This document shows, piece by piece, positions 1 to 12,474 of a DNA stretch of 64,000 bases; position 1 is the stretch's first letter, and every line of letters starts with the position of its first letter. Source of the DNA: Branchiostoma floridae (lineage: Eukaryota > Chordata > Leptocardii > Amphioxiformes > Branchiostomatidae). Location: NCBI RefSeq assembly GCF_000003815.2, contig NC_049990.1:11336985-11400984 (forward strand). Reading direction: 5' to 3'. The position numbers and the translations under genes are program-made. Under the pieces are notes generated by a model. That model did not search any database. It saw only the letters and a list, made by a program, of their open reading frames with translations, and was not told the origin of the DNA.

Positions 1-687
1 TGACCAGGAAACGCGCTGAAGTTTGGGCACTGGGTGTCCAACCTGTCAGTGGCTTTTCAAGAATTTCCAGAACCGTAAGGTAGGTTTACATGCTTGTTTG
101 TTTTGAACATTCATATGTCACAAGGAAAATTACCCACGTTGCTATACATGTAGGTTTGGGTATTAGGAAAACATATCCCATACATCAGATTTTCAGATGA
201 CTGGCGAGAGTAACAGATATCTCTACGCGGTGAATTGTATCAAGACCGGAGAGGCCTGGTGACATTTCTCTGTGACCGCCCAGTATAATTTTTTTTCGGT
301 CCACAGATTAACAACGAGAGCCTTTTTGGAATCCATGTACAAATTCCCGTTCTCGGAGTAACGCCACCGAAAGTTGTCAAACCAAGTTTCTTAAGATACA
401 TTATATTATGGCATTCATCCCATGTTTATTAGACGATAGACGCTTGAAAAACTCAAGACCAGGAAACAAAAACAAGAAACTAGAATATGCCGGGTTCTGA
501 AGTGGATGCAGGGTCGGACATATGGTTTGGTCGTTACATGTTTAATGGCGTGATCAGTCTCTTGTTTCCCAAGACTGGTGTAGATAACGATCTATGGTAT
601 GTGTTATGGCTTGCACTCGGACCGCCATCGTTGACCCAGAGAATTGTAACAGTGGGATTCAAGTACTCTTCAACTTTCAAGTTCAAG
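1..687. other. No gene recognised
   Basis: A short open stretch at 4-78 ends before a GTAAGG-like site and could be an exon edge, but it is cut by the window start and matches nothing I know. The remainder shows nothing. Confidence 0.5.
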
Positions 688-848
688 CAGAGGTTAGGCT
701 GCGGCTGTGTTTTTTCGGGCTTTCTATTTTGTATTTTATTTTGCCTAGGCTTTGACACGACTTTGACACAGCAAAATAAGATACAAAATAGAAAGCCCGA
801 TAAAAACGACTAAAAAACGTTAAAAAACAGCCACAGCCTAACCTCTGC
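688..848. mobile_element. Foldback MITE
   Basis: A near-complete palindrome of about 160 bp. It opens GCAGAGGTTAGGCTGCGGCT and closes with AGCCACAGCCTAACCTCTGC; the centre has matching arms (CGGGCTTTCTATTTTGTATT against AATACAAAATAGAAAGCCCG in approximate form). The terminal GCAGAGGTT is shared with the MITE at 1344-1560. Confidence 0.65.
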
Positions 849-1343
849 TTGGAGAGTAGGGTTCAAGCACCGCCAACCGACTTTGCCTAACGCCTGTCAT
901 GCTTTTGGCCGAATCGGTTGGGTGCTTGGTTTTGGGAGCTTGGCTGGCCGGATCCGGCGTAGCCTGGTTACCAAACCCCAGCCTGATCTCAGGTATCTAT
1001 CGTTCCAACACGAAAGATATTTAAGGTTGGGGTATGGTTTCCAGGCTAGATCCTTCGTAGGGATTCGAATTTCGGGAGCGACCTTGGAGTAGAAACATTC
1101 CGACCTCCGCGGTGCAGTTAGGCAGACACATTATCCCTAATTCCAAGTAGAAACATCTGATTAGGACTGGACCGTCACCCCCAGTGGACTATCTTCTTTT
1201 GTGTAGGTGAATAACTTAATGGACACCAAGGAGAAGTTTGTTTTAACTATGATTTCAATTTAGTGTATATTTCATTTCCTGTGCTGCTAAACAACACAAA
1301 CCTGAGCGCGAGCGATAAACGTCTTACAACTACAAGCAACTAT

Positions 1344-1560
1344 TCTCCAAGCAGAGGTTGGGTAGCGGGGATCAGTATTGGCCAGAATTTTAACTTGCTT
1401 GGACCCCCCACTGGCCGATGAAAATCCAGGCCACTGTCAATGTAGACACACGACGTATTCCATGTAATAATGTCGAATCACTGTATTTAGTCCACATGGG
1501 CATGAACATGCAAATAATGATCTCTGTCACTATCCCCGCTACCGAACCTCTGCTTGGAGA
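1344..1560. mobile_element. Inverted-repeat MITE (TCTCCAAGCAGAGGTT termini)
   Basis: Ends are reverse complements over about 28 bp: TCTCCAAGCAGAGGTTGGGT at the left and ACCGAACCTCTGCTTGGAGA at the right. Flanks CAAGCAAC and CAAGCGAC may be an 8-bp target duplication with one change. The left terminus also occurs at 4562-4580, a truncated relative. Confidence 0.65.
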
Positions 1561-1745
1561 CAAGCGACCTTTTCCTCAAATCCGGGACAAATGCAGTGGT
1601 GCATGTCTCCATCCCAGCAGGACATGGAGGCCGGGTCACAGGGGCAAATCAGCCTTCTTCACGGCTTCTTTGCGCGTGTTTCTTGGGGAGGTAACACGAT
1701 CTTTTGACATACTAGTAATACCTACCCGACATAAGACTCTACTAA

Positions 1746-2620
1746 GGCCATGTTGATTTGATTATATGGATGACATCCTCTGGGAACTCCAAAACTGATG
1801 CGAGCGAGCGAATAAAAAAAAAAGTTTGGCCCCACCAAAAAAGTTGCCTTCAGTATGAAATCAAAGTGGCCAGGAAGGTTGAACATAGGCCTAAACACAC
1901 ATAGTATGGTATACCAGCAATTAGGTGTAGGGACCAGTACATCATACGGGTGCAAGACATTTTTTTTTTCTTCTTGGACCAATCTGAAAAAACAGACCTG
2001 AAAAAAAAAACAACAGAGGAACAGGTTTCGCCAATTACAAAATGGACACGCTATGTCGGCAGCCATTTTGGTCTTACCGGGGGGCCAAGAAGACAACAAG
2101 AGCGAAGTCAAGTAGAGTTTATAGTCAATTGTACCAAGTTTCTATGTCAAAGGTACAGAGACAGTTAGCCTTTATTACATGGAGATGGGATTTTAAAATG
2201 CAGTGGGAGTCCAATAATCCACCAAACAGATTCCTTTGAAGCAAAATTGACCAATTACCATTGTATCGAGTATTGCCAGTTCTCATGTTTCCACAGACAA
2301 TCAGGTCCAGGTTCAGGTCCGGACCTGGAAATGATCCTCTGGACCTGAATTCTCTGTACTGGTACCTCCCCCAACCAACAATAGATTTTTTTTCTTTCTG
2401 TCCTTTCACATCTTATTCTTTGACTTTAGATTCATTTTGGCATTCTATGGCATTAGTTGTCTGTTTACTGATACTTTTTTTCAATCTACGGAATATTTGT
2501 GCTCATTTTACAGCTGTTTTGCACAATTTATTGTGTGGTCGAAAACTTTTTTTTTTTTTGGAAATGGCCGAAAATTGGTGCGAGCGCGGATGTCATCCAT
2601 ATAATCAAAGCAACATGGCC
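1746..2620. mobile_element. Harbinger-type (TAA target) non-autonomous element, 875 bp
   Basis: Terminal inverted repeats begin GGCCATGTTGATTTGATTAT and run about 33 bp, ending in ATGGATGACATCC. The element is flanked by TAA at 1743-1745 and 2621-2623. A 3-bp TWA-type target duplication is typical of PIF/Harbinger. It contains a nested copy of another dispersed repeat at about 2125-2375. It codes for nothing recognisable. Confidence 0.8.
2125..2375 (-). repeat. Dispersed repeat family 'GGTCCGGACC', copy 1
   Basis: Its reverse complement (CCAGGTCCGGACCTGAACCT and so on, then CAAAGGAATC and AGAAACTTGGTA) matches copies at about 6711-6965 and 44185-44300. It carries a short palindrome AGGTCCGGACCT. 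Class unknown. Confidence 0.6.
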
Positions 2621-2648
2621 TAAGACAAGATATATAGCAAATCAAGGC

Positions 2649-2832
2649 TCCCTCCCCTTTAAATATAACAATAGAGGGCAAAGGCGTAGAAAAGCTGTGA
2701 AGGAGGTAAGACGTCGCCAGTGATTTCACTCATTGGAGATAGCGCCCCCTCCCCTCAACAATAAAGGCCAAAGGCGTAGAAAGGCTGTGAAGGAGGTAAG
2801 AAGTCGTCAGTGATTTCACTCCTTGGAGATGG
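2649..2832. repeat. Two-copy tandem repeat, period about 90 bp
   Basis: AAAGGCGTAGAAAAGCTGTG at 2680 recurs near 2770 with few changes, as does AAGTCGTCAGTGATTTCACT. No coding sense is visible. Confidence 0.7.
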
Positions 2833-3653
2833 TAACCTCCTTATGAGCGATATTTCGGGAGTGGGGGGCCGGTGTCACACTCACCGGAAGTACTCGCATG
2901 TGCTTTCGGAATGTCCAAGCAGATACATGGGAGGAAAAGTCATTATCCAAGGGCTAAACTAACCCCTACATTAAATATTTTCGTTTGAAACATACCGTTA
3001 ACTTTGGAAATGATAAGCACGTGTTTCACGTGTTCCCTGACAGGCTGTTGTGGTAAAGCACCCGACGTTTCTGAACACAATATCAGGCTATACGGGTCCT
3101 GTCTCCACACACACAAACAAACACTCCAGTTCCAGAATTCCATCGCCATATAAATGAATAAAACCATATATGACAGAAGGTCATTTTGTCGTATTCTGTC
3201 CATGTATAAAGTAGTCTTACTAGATAGCAGAGTGTTCCTTGAACCTTGAACTCTACTCTTGAAATGTGCCAAAATCTCTGTATCCCAAGAGTCTCTACTC
3301 TTCAAACTTTCTGTGTACCTTCCTTCATATCTGATCGATAGTCACTCAACTGCTTCCGTTAGCTGAGACTCCACCATTAGCAAGAAATTGTGGCCGATGT
3401 CAGTCATATTTATAAGCAGGTTCGGCGCTGCTATTTTACTTTGACCTAATTTCAACGTCACTCAAGATGGGATGGTCTTCAAACAAATCTCCTTATGTGT
3501 GTGATAGTCACTTAACTGCTTCGTAAATGTTATCCCGACTATCGTTATCGAGAAAGTGGCATATTACATTTAGAAGCGTGTCTGTATGGGAGTACTTGGA
3601 TTTATAAGCTACCACAGATACATTTGAAGCGTTTACAGTAATCTCCAAGTAGA

Positions 3654-3793
3654 TACTACGGTAGCGTAAGATAGTATCAAAAGCTGCCAGAGGAGTAAAG
3701 CCGGCTCAGGAGTGTGCTTTGTTGCCGGGCAAATGGATACATTTTGGCTGACTACGCTCCTTGGCCAGTTTGGTACTATCTTATGCCATAGTA
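3654..3793. mobile_element. Foldback element, 140 bp
   Basis: The left arm TACTACGGTAGCGTAAGATA (3654-3680) pairs with the right arm TACTATCTTATGCCATAGTA (3769-3793) with a few mismatches. Likely a small MITE remnant. Confidence 0.5.
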
Positions 3794-4810
3794 GGATCTG
3801 CTTTGAGATTAGGTTTACAGTACCGCACACTACGGGCACTGGACCGGCCATCAGGATGTTGATCCCAGACAATCAATTAATTAGGTGATAATCAGCTGTT
3901 AATGGTTTCTGTGCGATTTCAAGATGCCGGTAGACATTTGAAGCCTTTTAGAAAAGCCTTGTCAGCCCACAAAAAGTTAAGATTACAATACGCTTAAATT
4001 CTAATATGCCTTAATATGCCTTAGACCGGTCGGTGGCATGTCATAGGTCGTTGCCAATAGCAACAAACGATGAACGAAAAAAAAAAAACACCGTCAGTAC
4101 CCACTGGGGTAGGCAACTTGTCATGTTTTCCCATCGTCTTATGTGCTGTACTTGGAGCTCCCTGCTTGGAAATTGGTTGATTGACAGTGATGCAGGTAAC
4201 GCTACTATCATGTTATTAGATCCGACATGATCGACATGTTTTTAATTTATATTAGGCAAGCCTTGTGACCCTACATGTAAATGTAGTGAGCTTTAGCATA
4301 CTAACGCTTTATACCTGCGTAGATCAGGTGCTAAAATGTAAACTCAGCTTTAAAACGTTTTAGGAAAAGCGTCAGGAAAAAGGCACCAACCATTCGGGGA
4401 TGTATTAGTATAGTAGAGTAGCTGTTTCTCCAACCTATCAAGTGACTCACTCAAGACCCCCTCCCGTCTTGTCGGCAATTCCTAAAACGCTTGTTAGTTA
4501 ATGTTACCAACCACAACTTTCACACAACAGACACGCTACTACGAAAAAGTAGGTGGTACATATTCTCCAAGCAGAGGTTGGGTAGCAGGGATTTGAAGTG
4601 GCCGAGATTTTAATGGGGAGCCAAGAAGTAAAAAATTCCAGCCACTACTCAGTGACTCAACCTGAAGAGACCAAATACATCCAACATTTTTTTTCAATCA
4701 CATGAATTTCCTATCTATTTTGTAGACATGTTTTATTCTTCACTGTCGCCCAACATATGACACAAATGCCATTCCACCTTCCTAATAGCCCTTTAACACT
4801 TTGTTTACAG

Positions 4811-5197
4811 GACCCCTTGTACAAGACAGACGACTTCGCGGTCGTCCCGGCAGGGTCCAACGATGGTCAAGAGATGGTACCCTAGTTTGTGAAGGTCATC
4901 ACCACCTACCAGGACAAACAGCGCCTGAAACTCCGTGCCAAACAACGACGGGGTGTATGTGAGGGAGTCGATTGAGAACAAGCCTCTCGAAGAATACACT
5001 GCCAAGTATGAGGAGATCGTCGCTGTACATCTGTCACAAGATAAGACACGTACTCCACTGGCCGGCTGACTCCCCTAATGTACTATAGACTCTATTTGTC
5101 CACTTTCTACAATTAGGTCACCGATCCGCGGAGCCTGGTAGAGGCTAGTAGCAGAGATAGAGAGGGCCTGGAACGCCATGAAACAGGCCATGGGATT
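4811..5197 (+). pseudogene. Decayed coding fragment, unknown protein
   Basis: After TTTACAG, an acceptor-like site, a reading opens 'DPLYKTDDFAVVPAGSNDGQ', meets a stop, resumes 'FVKVITTYQDKQRLKL', then changes frame to 'VYVRESIENKPLEEYTAKYE' and later 'EIERAWNAMKQAMGF'. The mix of protein-like composition with stops and frameshifts suggests a dead gene piece or remnant exons. No family was recognised. Confidence 0.3.
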
Positions 5198-5726
5198 TAA
5201 TGATGTACTTATTCCACTACGAAATGTCTTGCCTGGATTGGTGATTGGAGCATAAAATAATTCGGTTGCTTGACGTAACAGACTGAAACAAGACTATGGT
5301 GTGTGGTAATAATGATATTCCTATGTCTTTTTTCAAGTACACCTGTGTTGTCAAAATGTGGGGTAACACAATTAGGAAAGACCTACATCCGGTTCTCAGG
5401 AGGAAGGTTTTCCAAAATTGCATTTCTATTTGGATGTCTAAATCTCCTTGCGGGAAATATAACTTTCTACATACGCGTGTCCAGTGTCCAAGAAAGTACA
5501 ACATTGACTTCTTCAGTGTAGTGTGACGCTTTTCATGATGCTATTAATGTAGTGTAATAGCAATACTGTCAATGTTGACATTCATTGTAGCATATCAGTT
5601 GAATACAAAACTAAAAACTTTGATAGGACCGCTGAATTTTGTGAGAACACGTTATTGAATCATCTCATTCTTTTATAGAGAATCGCTCCTAGGAACAGGG
5701 CCGTTATTAACGTTTAGCCGTTCTGG

Positions 5727-6330
5727 TGGCACGAGGCTTTTAGCCGCGACGACGTTATAAGGCTGTTGGCCGCGCTGCGCTGTGATACGGCGGCTTTTAA
5801 CCGCGCTGCAGCTGGCGGCTTTTAGCCGCGCTAGCTGCGACCGACGGCGCGCTGAAGGCACCGGCGGCTTTTAGCCGCGCTGAAGGCAATGGTAGCTTTT
5901 AACCGCGCTGAAGGCACCGGCGGCTTTTAACCGCGCTGAAGGCACCGGCGGCTTTTAACCGCGCTGAAGGCACCGGCGGCTTTTAACCGCGCTGAAGGCA
6001 CCGGCGGCTTTTAGCCGCGCTGAAGGCACCAGCGGCTTTTAACCGCGCTGAAGGCACCGGCGGCTTTTAGCCGCGCTGTGACCGGCGGTTTTAACCGCGC
6101 TGAAGGCACCGGCGGCTTTTAACCGCGCTGAAGGCACCGGCGGCTTTTAGCCGCGCTGAAGGCACCAGCGGCTTTTAACCGCGCTGAAGGCACCGGCGGT
6201 TTTAACCGCGCTGTGTCGGGCGGCTTTTAGCCGCGCTAAAGGCACCGGCGGCTTTTAACCGACCTGTGACCGGCGGATTTTAGCCGCGCTGATGACCATC
6301 GGCGGCTTTTAGCCGCGCTGATGGCGCTTT
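5727..6330. repeat. 28-bp hairpin minisatellite, about 20 units
   Basis: Consensus unit GGCGGCTTTTAACCGCGCTG plus AAGGCACC. Many units read GCGGCTTTTAGCCGC, a perfect six-base stem around a TTT loop. Units toward the edges diverge (CTGTGACC or CTGATGACC replaces CTGAAGGCACC). The array is GC-rich in an AT-rich setting. Confidence 0.9.
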
Positions 6331-6710
6331 TTATAGCATACTCAGCAGCTTCACTTTCAACATTTGGGTATCTTGAGGTTTGAAAATTCGAGACGAAAAA
6401 AGGGAACAAATTGGATTTTCCCCTTTAAATTTGGATCGTGTTTGTATAAAACACATTTTGCTAGAAACAAGGGCTGTATAAAAGACATTTTCCAAGAAAC
6501 CCAGGCCCCCGGACAGCTCTAACTTCTGAAACATCTTACACCTCTGGATGATGGAGAACCTGAAGGCCGTGCCTGGGCTTGTTTGATAAAGCGGTGACGT
6601 TCCGGGCAGTAAGGAGAGCTGCCCAATTTTCTGGTGCGATGGCCTTTCCGTCATCCCGTCTGTCCGTACCAAGCGTGACTGCAATAACAGGGCAGCACGT
6701 ATCTTAAAGT

Positions 6711-6965
6711 TTGCAGATAGGGGCGGGTACTGGTACAGAAAATTTAGGTATAGGTACGGTTCACGTCGAGAGGATTAGGTCCTGCTCCGGACCTGAACCT
6801 GGACTAAATTGCTTGTGTAAACTTGTGAATGGGCAATACTTAAAACAATGGTCCAATGTCCTACAAAGGAATCAGTTTTGCGGAGTATCCGACTCCAATT
6901 GGCGTTTTAGAATTCTGTCTTCATGTATTCTGTAAGTTTGACTGTAGAAACTTGGTAGAAATGAC
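6711..6965 (+). repeat. Dispersed repeat family 'GGTCCGGACC', copy 2
   Basis: Shares GGTACTGGTACAGAAAATTT, TCCGGACCTGAACCTGGACT, CAAAGGAATC and AGAAACTTGGTAGA with the copy inside the Harbinger-type element, in the opposite orientation. Confidence 0.6.
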
Positions 6966-7134
6966 TCTACTCTACTTCGATCTTCTTGTCATAATCTTGA
7001 ACGGGTAAGTGCCAAAACGTGTATACATATAAAACCCCTGCCGATATAATGTGGTCATCATCCTATCCATTGGGACAAACATCCGGTCCCCTATTTGCAT
7101 GTCTTACCGACATTCCTGGAATAAGAGTCCAGGT

Positions 7135-7135
7135 G

Positions 7136-7204
<69 letters not shown>
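7135..7204. repeat. (CA)n microsatellite with a CG interruption
   Basis: About 30 CA units broken by GCGCGCGC near 7177-7184. Any reading frame across it is an artefact of the dinucleotide repeat. Confidence 0.98.
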
Positions 7205-9846
7205 TTGTTGGTAAGTGCGTCATTTTGTGTACTAATTTCAAATTGTAACACAGTGTCGATTACCGTCACAGATGAACTTACATATGTACATTTGAGTATA
7301 TATGCAAGTGTGAAACCGAAGTTTAGTAACTTGACATCGACCTAAAAGTTACATTGTTTATTGATGTGCTTAACACCCTTTATCTGCAATGTCATTCGGT
7401 CTTCTTGTAGTAAATGGTAGTATGATACAGCCTGATATATCAATTGATAATTTCGAACGTAAATCACAGAATTTGGACAAGATGGCGGTCCTGAATAACG
7501 ATCACATTTTCATGATGGGTTTTCAGCATTGATCTTTAGCGTGCTGATTTCCCTCGATACATGAAGGAAACTTGGAACTCGATATTTTCAGAGTAGAAGA
7601 ATGGAAGGTCTTTACTCACTCCAGTCCACATTTATCTTAATAGGAAATATGGCGAAATCATCAGTTTGAATCACGTTCTGGTCAATATTCGGCTAATTTT
7701 CTTCAGGTCAAATCTCACTTGGGATCTCGCGAGAAATGAACGTGATCATATGGTCTGATCACATGTCTCGAGATCCCTGGCAAACCGCCCCGAGAAAATT
7801 TTAAGGTATGAAATTGTTCCCTCAGTAAAGAGGATGCCCGGACGATGACTAGAAAGATTATCAGCCTTGCTGTACATAGCTCTCGAGGGAATTTAAAGTC
7901 CACTTTCGGACGTACAATAGACGGAAAAAACAAATTAGTTATGAGCGTTCTTTTGACGAGCCCATTCAAAATTTTGATTGCATTGTATTGTGTGATGGTG
8001 AGGTCATCTAGGAGGAAATAAAAAATCCGAGTCTCTGTTCCCTTTTGTTTTCCTTCACTCTCGAAAAACAAAATACAATTTCAACTGTAATAATTCGGTA
8101 TATTTCATACAGTCCATTGTTGCACTTTGTTTCATGGACTTCGGGAGTTCACAAATTGAGAACCATTTCGCAGGTGCGCCAACTGTTTGATCGATGGTAG
8201 ATTAAACGTAAAGCCAATCAGACGAAAAACAAAACAGTTGGCTTTCAAATGACTTGGCGTGGGTTCAAAAGACATGCGATTGGATCATACAGTACCTGGA
8301 TTGATTAGGGTTGGTGCAATGATACTCCTGTGGGGCATGGATGTGTGATGAAGCCACATCGACCCCTTAAGCTTATGGCTAAGCCCTGCTGGTGAAACAT
8401 TTTATAGGAGTTTGGGGTATCAGGACAACTCGGTACCTGGACAAGCCGACCCCTGGCCAATAGAGACAATTCTACACAACATTACCAGTTGTTTCTATTT
8501 ATCCTTTGATGTATGGTAAAATAATATCGCAGTAAGAATGTCAGCAAGTGTCACTGACTTTCATCTCTCATTTTCATTTCACATATAATGCCACCGGATT
8601 GATAAAATCACCATTCTTCCTCAAATACTTGTCTTGGTGCCGACTTGCCCCAGGCTAGGGGCAAACTTGTCGACCCGTCCTTGTGCCGACTTGTGAGAAT
8701 TCGATGTTTGCACTCACGTGACTATGACGTCACTATATCCCGCCATGTTGGAGGGTTATACACGCAAATTGCTTGTATATGCGAATATGCAATTTTAATT
8801 ACAGTCATATAATCATGGCATACAGTACTTATCATATAAAGTTGTCTTTATAAAGGAAAAGATGTGGCTAAATCCGACTCTTTGAGGTTTAACCAACTAA
8901 CATGGCGGCTGTGGTGTAATATTCAAACGCTTTATACAAATGAAGCACTATGTGATGATCCCAAAGTCATCACTGCACTAACCCTTACTCGTAAGATTAA
9001 TCAGAGTAGAAGTAATAGGTCTTAATCTGCTTACACGAAATCTAGGCATGATTCTATTAGTATGCACTTGAATAATTCAGCAAGTCGAATCCCCTGAATC
9101 TTGAGTATCTAGCTTGCCGTCGGCGGTGTTATGTAGGTCATCAATTGACTTTCGTTTTTTATTCTATTGATTCAAATTCAGCGTCCTAGTGGTAATATGT
9201 GACCCAGTGGTTTAGTATCTAGAGAAATCCACCTTTAATCTTTCTTGAATATCAATGCTGTCTTGTTTATCGGCGTCAACATATACATACATAAATACAT
9301 ACCCAAAATAAGAAATACATACCCAAAATAAGGAATACAAAGAGGTATTGAACAGAATTCAAAGGTGAAGAAATTCTAATGATTTTGAAATAGCTAGCCT
9401 ATCAATATCTCTCAGCGTGTATGTTTAAAACCTTTAAAAACATGGAATTACACAAAACTGATGTGTTAAACCCAGAGGCAAATTTACCAGTAAAAAGTAA
9501 TGCTGTGAAACAAACAAACAAATGAAATAAGGCTGTGGAATTTGACAGCATTGAATTGACAGATAAAGCGAAATTTAGGATGTGATATGAACTAATGATA
9601 ACTGCAATAAGATAAAAATTGTTGAATGATGCTTAAAAGGTGATACCTAATATATACAAGGATCATTGTTCTGATCAAGCGTTATGAATAATAATAACAG
9701 TATATGAATCACCATTAATACTATAATACATCAAGCAATACCCGACACTGCCATTTGTTGAATATTCTCCATTCGCGATGAATAATGGTGAAGTGTCTAC
9801 AGCAAGCGTTCCCTGAAGTGCCGACTACAACACGATTTAGCACGTA
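7205..9846. other. No gene recognised
   Basis: AT-rich sequence with short frames only. It contains the dispersed repeat at 8440-8760 and a small duplicated ATACATACCCAAAATAAG (9295-9335). Confidence 0.6.
8440..8760. repeat. Dispersed repeat with CACGTGACTATGACGT, copy 1
   Basis: Two related stretches are seen: GACAAGCCGACCCCTGGCCA, and a later GACTTGCCCCAGGCTAGGGG. The end, CACGTGACTATGACGTCA followed by CCGCCATGTTGGAGG, recurs at 12475-12510. Type unknown. Confidence 0.45.
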
Positions 9847-9960
9847 CTCACCACACGCCAGTTTCCCCCCTGCCGTAGGCAGCGCAGGCGAGGCCCTCCT
9901 ACAATTGTGGCCGTTGTTGTTATTGTTCGCCGTCACCACGTAACGCTGTATGCTGCTCAT
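9847..9960 (-). CDS. Isolated candidate first exon with TATA box
   Basis: On the minus strand a TATATA (10011-10016) lies about 50 bp before ATG at 9960. The reading 'MSSIQRYVVTANNNNNGHNC', then RRASPALPTAGGKLACG, ends at a strong GTGAGTAC donor. The asparagine run is coded by AAC/AAT repeats. No downstream exon was found in the window, so this may be the 5' end of a gene running off to the left, or chance. Confidence 0.22.
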
Positions 9961-10580
9961 GGCACGACTCGGAGCAAGACATCACAATTAAACGACATCT
10001 AAGGGGAATGCCTATATAACAACAACCCAGTCTTTGCGGTGTATATCTCTATGCAGGTGCCTAATACTCTGAGGATAGACCGACGGATATGGAAACTGAG
10101 GCGTTCAGGAGATAGCTAACAGATCACGGATACCGACCCCGTATTACGCGTAATAATCTCGCCTGAGATCCGGAGGTGACTAAAGTAAGAAGGCACTGCA
10201 ACACCCCCGTTTGTCGCGTATCCCTCCGCCGTCAAGTCCATCTGATTAGGAATGACTTTATTTATTCTGCGTGTAAAATGTTTATAGCACTTATATGACT
10301 TTCAAAGTCTGCATTTATATACTACCAGAAAAGGGCATATCTAGAGTGTAAATTGCTGTGAAATGTGATATTGTGTTAGTGTCTGACGTCACCTTTTATA
10401 GTATCCAACAAAAGTAAGCGATAAACGACGAACGAAACATGGTCAAGTGATACAAAAACGTTATGCTACAGTACCATGGTCACACATGGGGCCCAAAAAA
10501 TTGACCTTGAACTTCTCCAATACTTACTCACATTGATCCATCTAGAGGTTATAGAGTGAGGACCACAAACATGTAAAAAC

Positions 10581-10848
10581 ACGCGCGTGCGCGCGCACAC
10601 ACACAAACACACTGTACACACATACATACGCACAAACACGCACACACACATACGCACGCACACACACACTGTACACACATACATGCAAACACATACGCAC
10701 AAACACACACATACGCATACGCACACACACACAAATACGCGCGCGCGCACACACACACACACATACGCGCGCACACACACACACATGCACACACACACAC
10801 ACATATGCGCACACACACAAACATACAAACGCACACACACACACAGAG
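10581..10848. repeat. Compound CA-rich microsatellite
   Basis: Mixed CACACA, CATACG and CGCGCG runs over about 270 bp. Open frames on both strands are repeat artefacts. Confidence 0.97.
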
Positions 10849-11455
10849 TGTGATTGAGGTAATGACCTGGAGCACTTACAACTCATCCTTGTAACGACTT
10901 GCGAAGCATGAGTTAAAATTGACGCCTCTCCGGAGCCTTGTTACCGCGAGAAACTTGGCTCACAAGCTTTATGAGCTTTCATTAAAGCCTTCAGCCATGG
11001 ACAGTGTTTATATCCAACCCTACGGTCAGTAAATCCTGGACAGACGTCTATCGATCGGCAAGGCTGTGGCGCCAATTTGGGAATCCACCCACCCTCTCAC
11101 CATGTTCCAGAATACGAGATACTGCCTGAGCAATAGCCCATCACAGGAGTCAATACAATTGAATATCATACTTCACTAACATCCCTTCCCCTTTCGATAA
11201 ACGAGGTGAAAACTTCCTGTTACTTATGACCAATAGATGGCCTCACAATTCCCACGTGCCTAAGGAGATGGGTCTTTTGGGAATATATGTATATAGTCTG
11301 CATGTTGAAACAAAGTTCAGCTATCAACTAGATCAACTAACAACACAGACGAAACACACACAACTTGCATAACTACAAAGTTAAACCGTTAGGGGCAAAC
11401 TAGAAGGCTGGTAACATAAACATTCTCAAGATAATAAAGGGTCGTGTATGAACCG

Positions 11456-11492
11456 ACCAACCAACCAACCAACCAACCAACCAACCAACCAA

Positions 11493-11530
<38 letters not shown>

Positions 11531-11750
11531 GGCCAGCCAGCCAGCCAGCCAACCAACCAACCAACCAACCAACCAACCTGGCAACCAACCTGGCAACCAA
11601 CCAACCAACCAACCAACCAACCAACCAACCAACCAACCAACCAACCAACCAACCAACCAACCAACCAACCAACCAACCAACCAACCAACCAACCAACCAA
11701 CCAACCAACCAAACAACCAACCAACCAACCAAACAACCAACCAACCAAAC
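11456..11750. repeat. (CCAA)n / (CCAG)n tetranucleotide array
   Basis: About 70 four-base units: CCAA, then a CCAG block (about 11495-11550) with one CCGG, two TGGCAACC interruptions, then CCAA again with three CAAA variants at the right edge. Purely repetitive. Confidence 0.98.
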
Positions 11751-12163
11751 ACAACTATACGTTACGCTAAATTAGAGCAGCTCAATAACGAATTACGAAA
11801 TATTGCAACGGTTGACTACGTCTTTCAAAGAGCTAACAGTCCCCCTACAAAAGGAATAGACTATAAAATAACTTAATGCTTTAATCACAGGCTATGATTG
11901 CAATTGGGATAAAGGCAATCAGAGATGGCACAGACCCACAGGTGCACTGACAGATGCACAGACAGACGAATACGCCCCCCAAAAAATTAACACTCCCCGG
12001 GGATAGTAACAACTGTTTGATTCCCAAGAGTACTTCCTGACGTTGCCTCCTCTCACCAGAGACCATGTGCAGTGTACAGGCTTACCCTGAGACGCCCTCA
12101 CTCAGCGGAAACGATATTGGGCCTGCTTAATTAAAGTGCTTCTCAACCTCATCTGTCTCTGGT

Positions 12164-12263
12164 NNNNNNNNNNNNNNNNNNNNNNNNNNNNNNNNNNNNN
12201 NNNNNNNNNNNNNNNNNNNNNNNNNNNNNNNNNNNNNNNNNNNNNNNNNNNNNNNNNNNNNNN
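12164..12263. other. Assembly gap (100 N)
   Basis: Exactly 100 N, the usual placeholder for a gap of unknown size. Sequence and distance across this point are uncertain. Confidence 0.99.
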
Positions 12264-12474
12264 AACACATTTGATGGAACACAATTTATCCATATTTAGT
12301 CTACATTTTAATCGATCTTCCATTCTAATTTCTTGATATTGTAGTTAATCTCTTCCAACTCAATAATTGTTACAATTGCACTCCAGAATTAGCGTTGTCA
12401 GCTGAACCTCAGCTTGAAAGTCAACCAAGGTTTCCGTGTTTTCTACATTTCTGGAGAAAATTGGGATGTTTTAG

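Noticed and set aside
5727-6330. Possible CRISPR-like array
   Set aside because: Units are contiguous with no unique spacers, and the organism is eukaryotic; it is a minisatellite.
10466-10886. Cysteine/valine- or histidine/threonine-rich frames
   Set aside because: Translations of the CA-rich microsatellite.
11389-11876. Long open frames of 108-142 residues on both strands
   Set aside because: They translate the CCAA/CCAG array (NQPTNQPT or VGWLVGWL) and have no other content.
12102-12336. Frames spanning the gap
   Set aside because: They include about 33 unknown residues from the N run.
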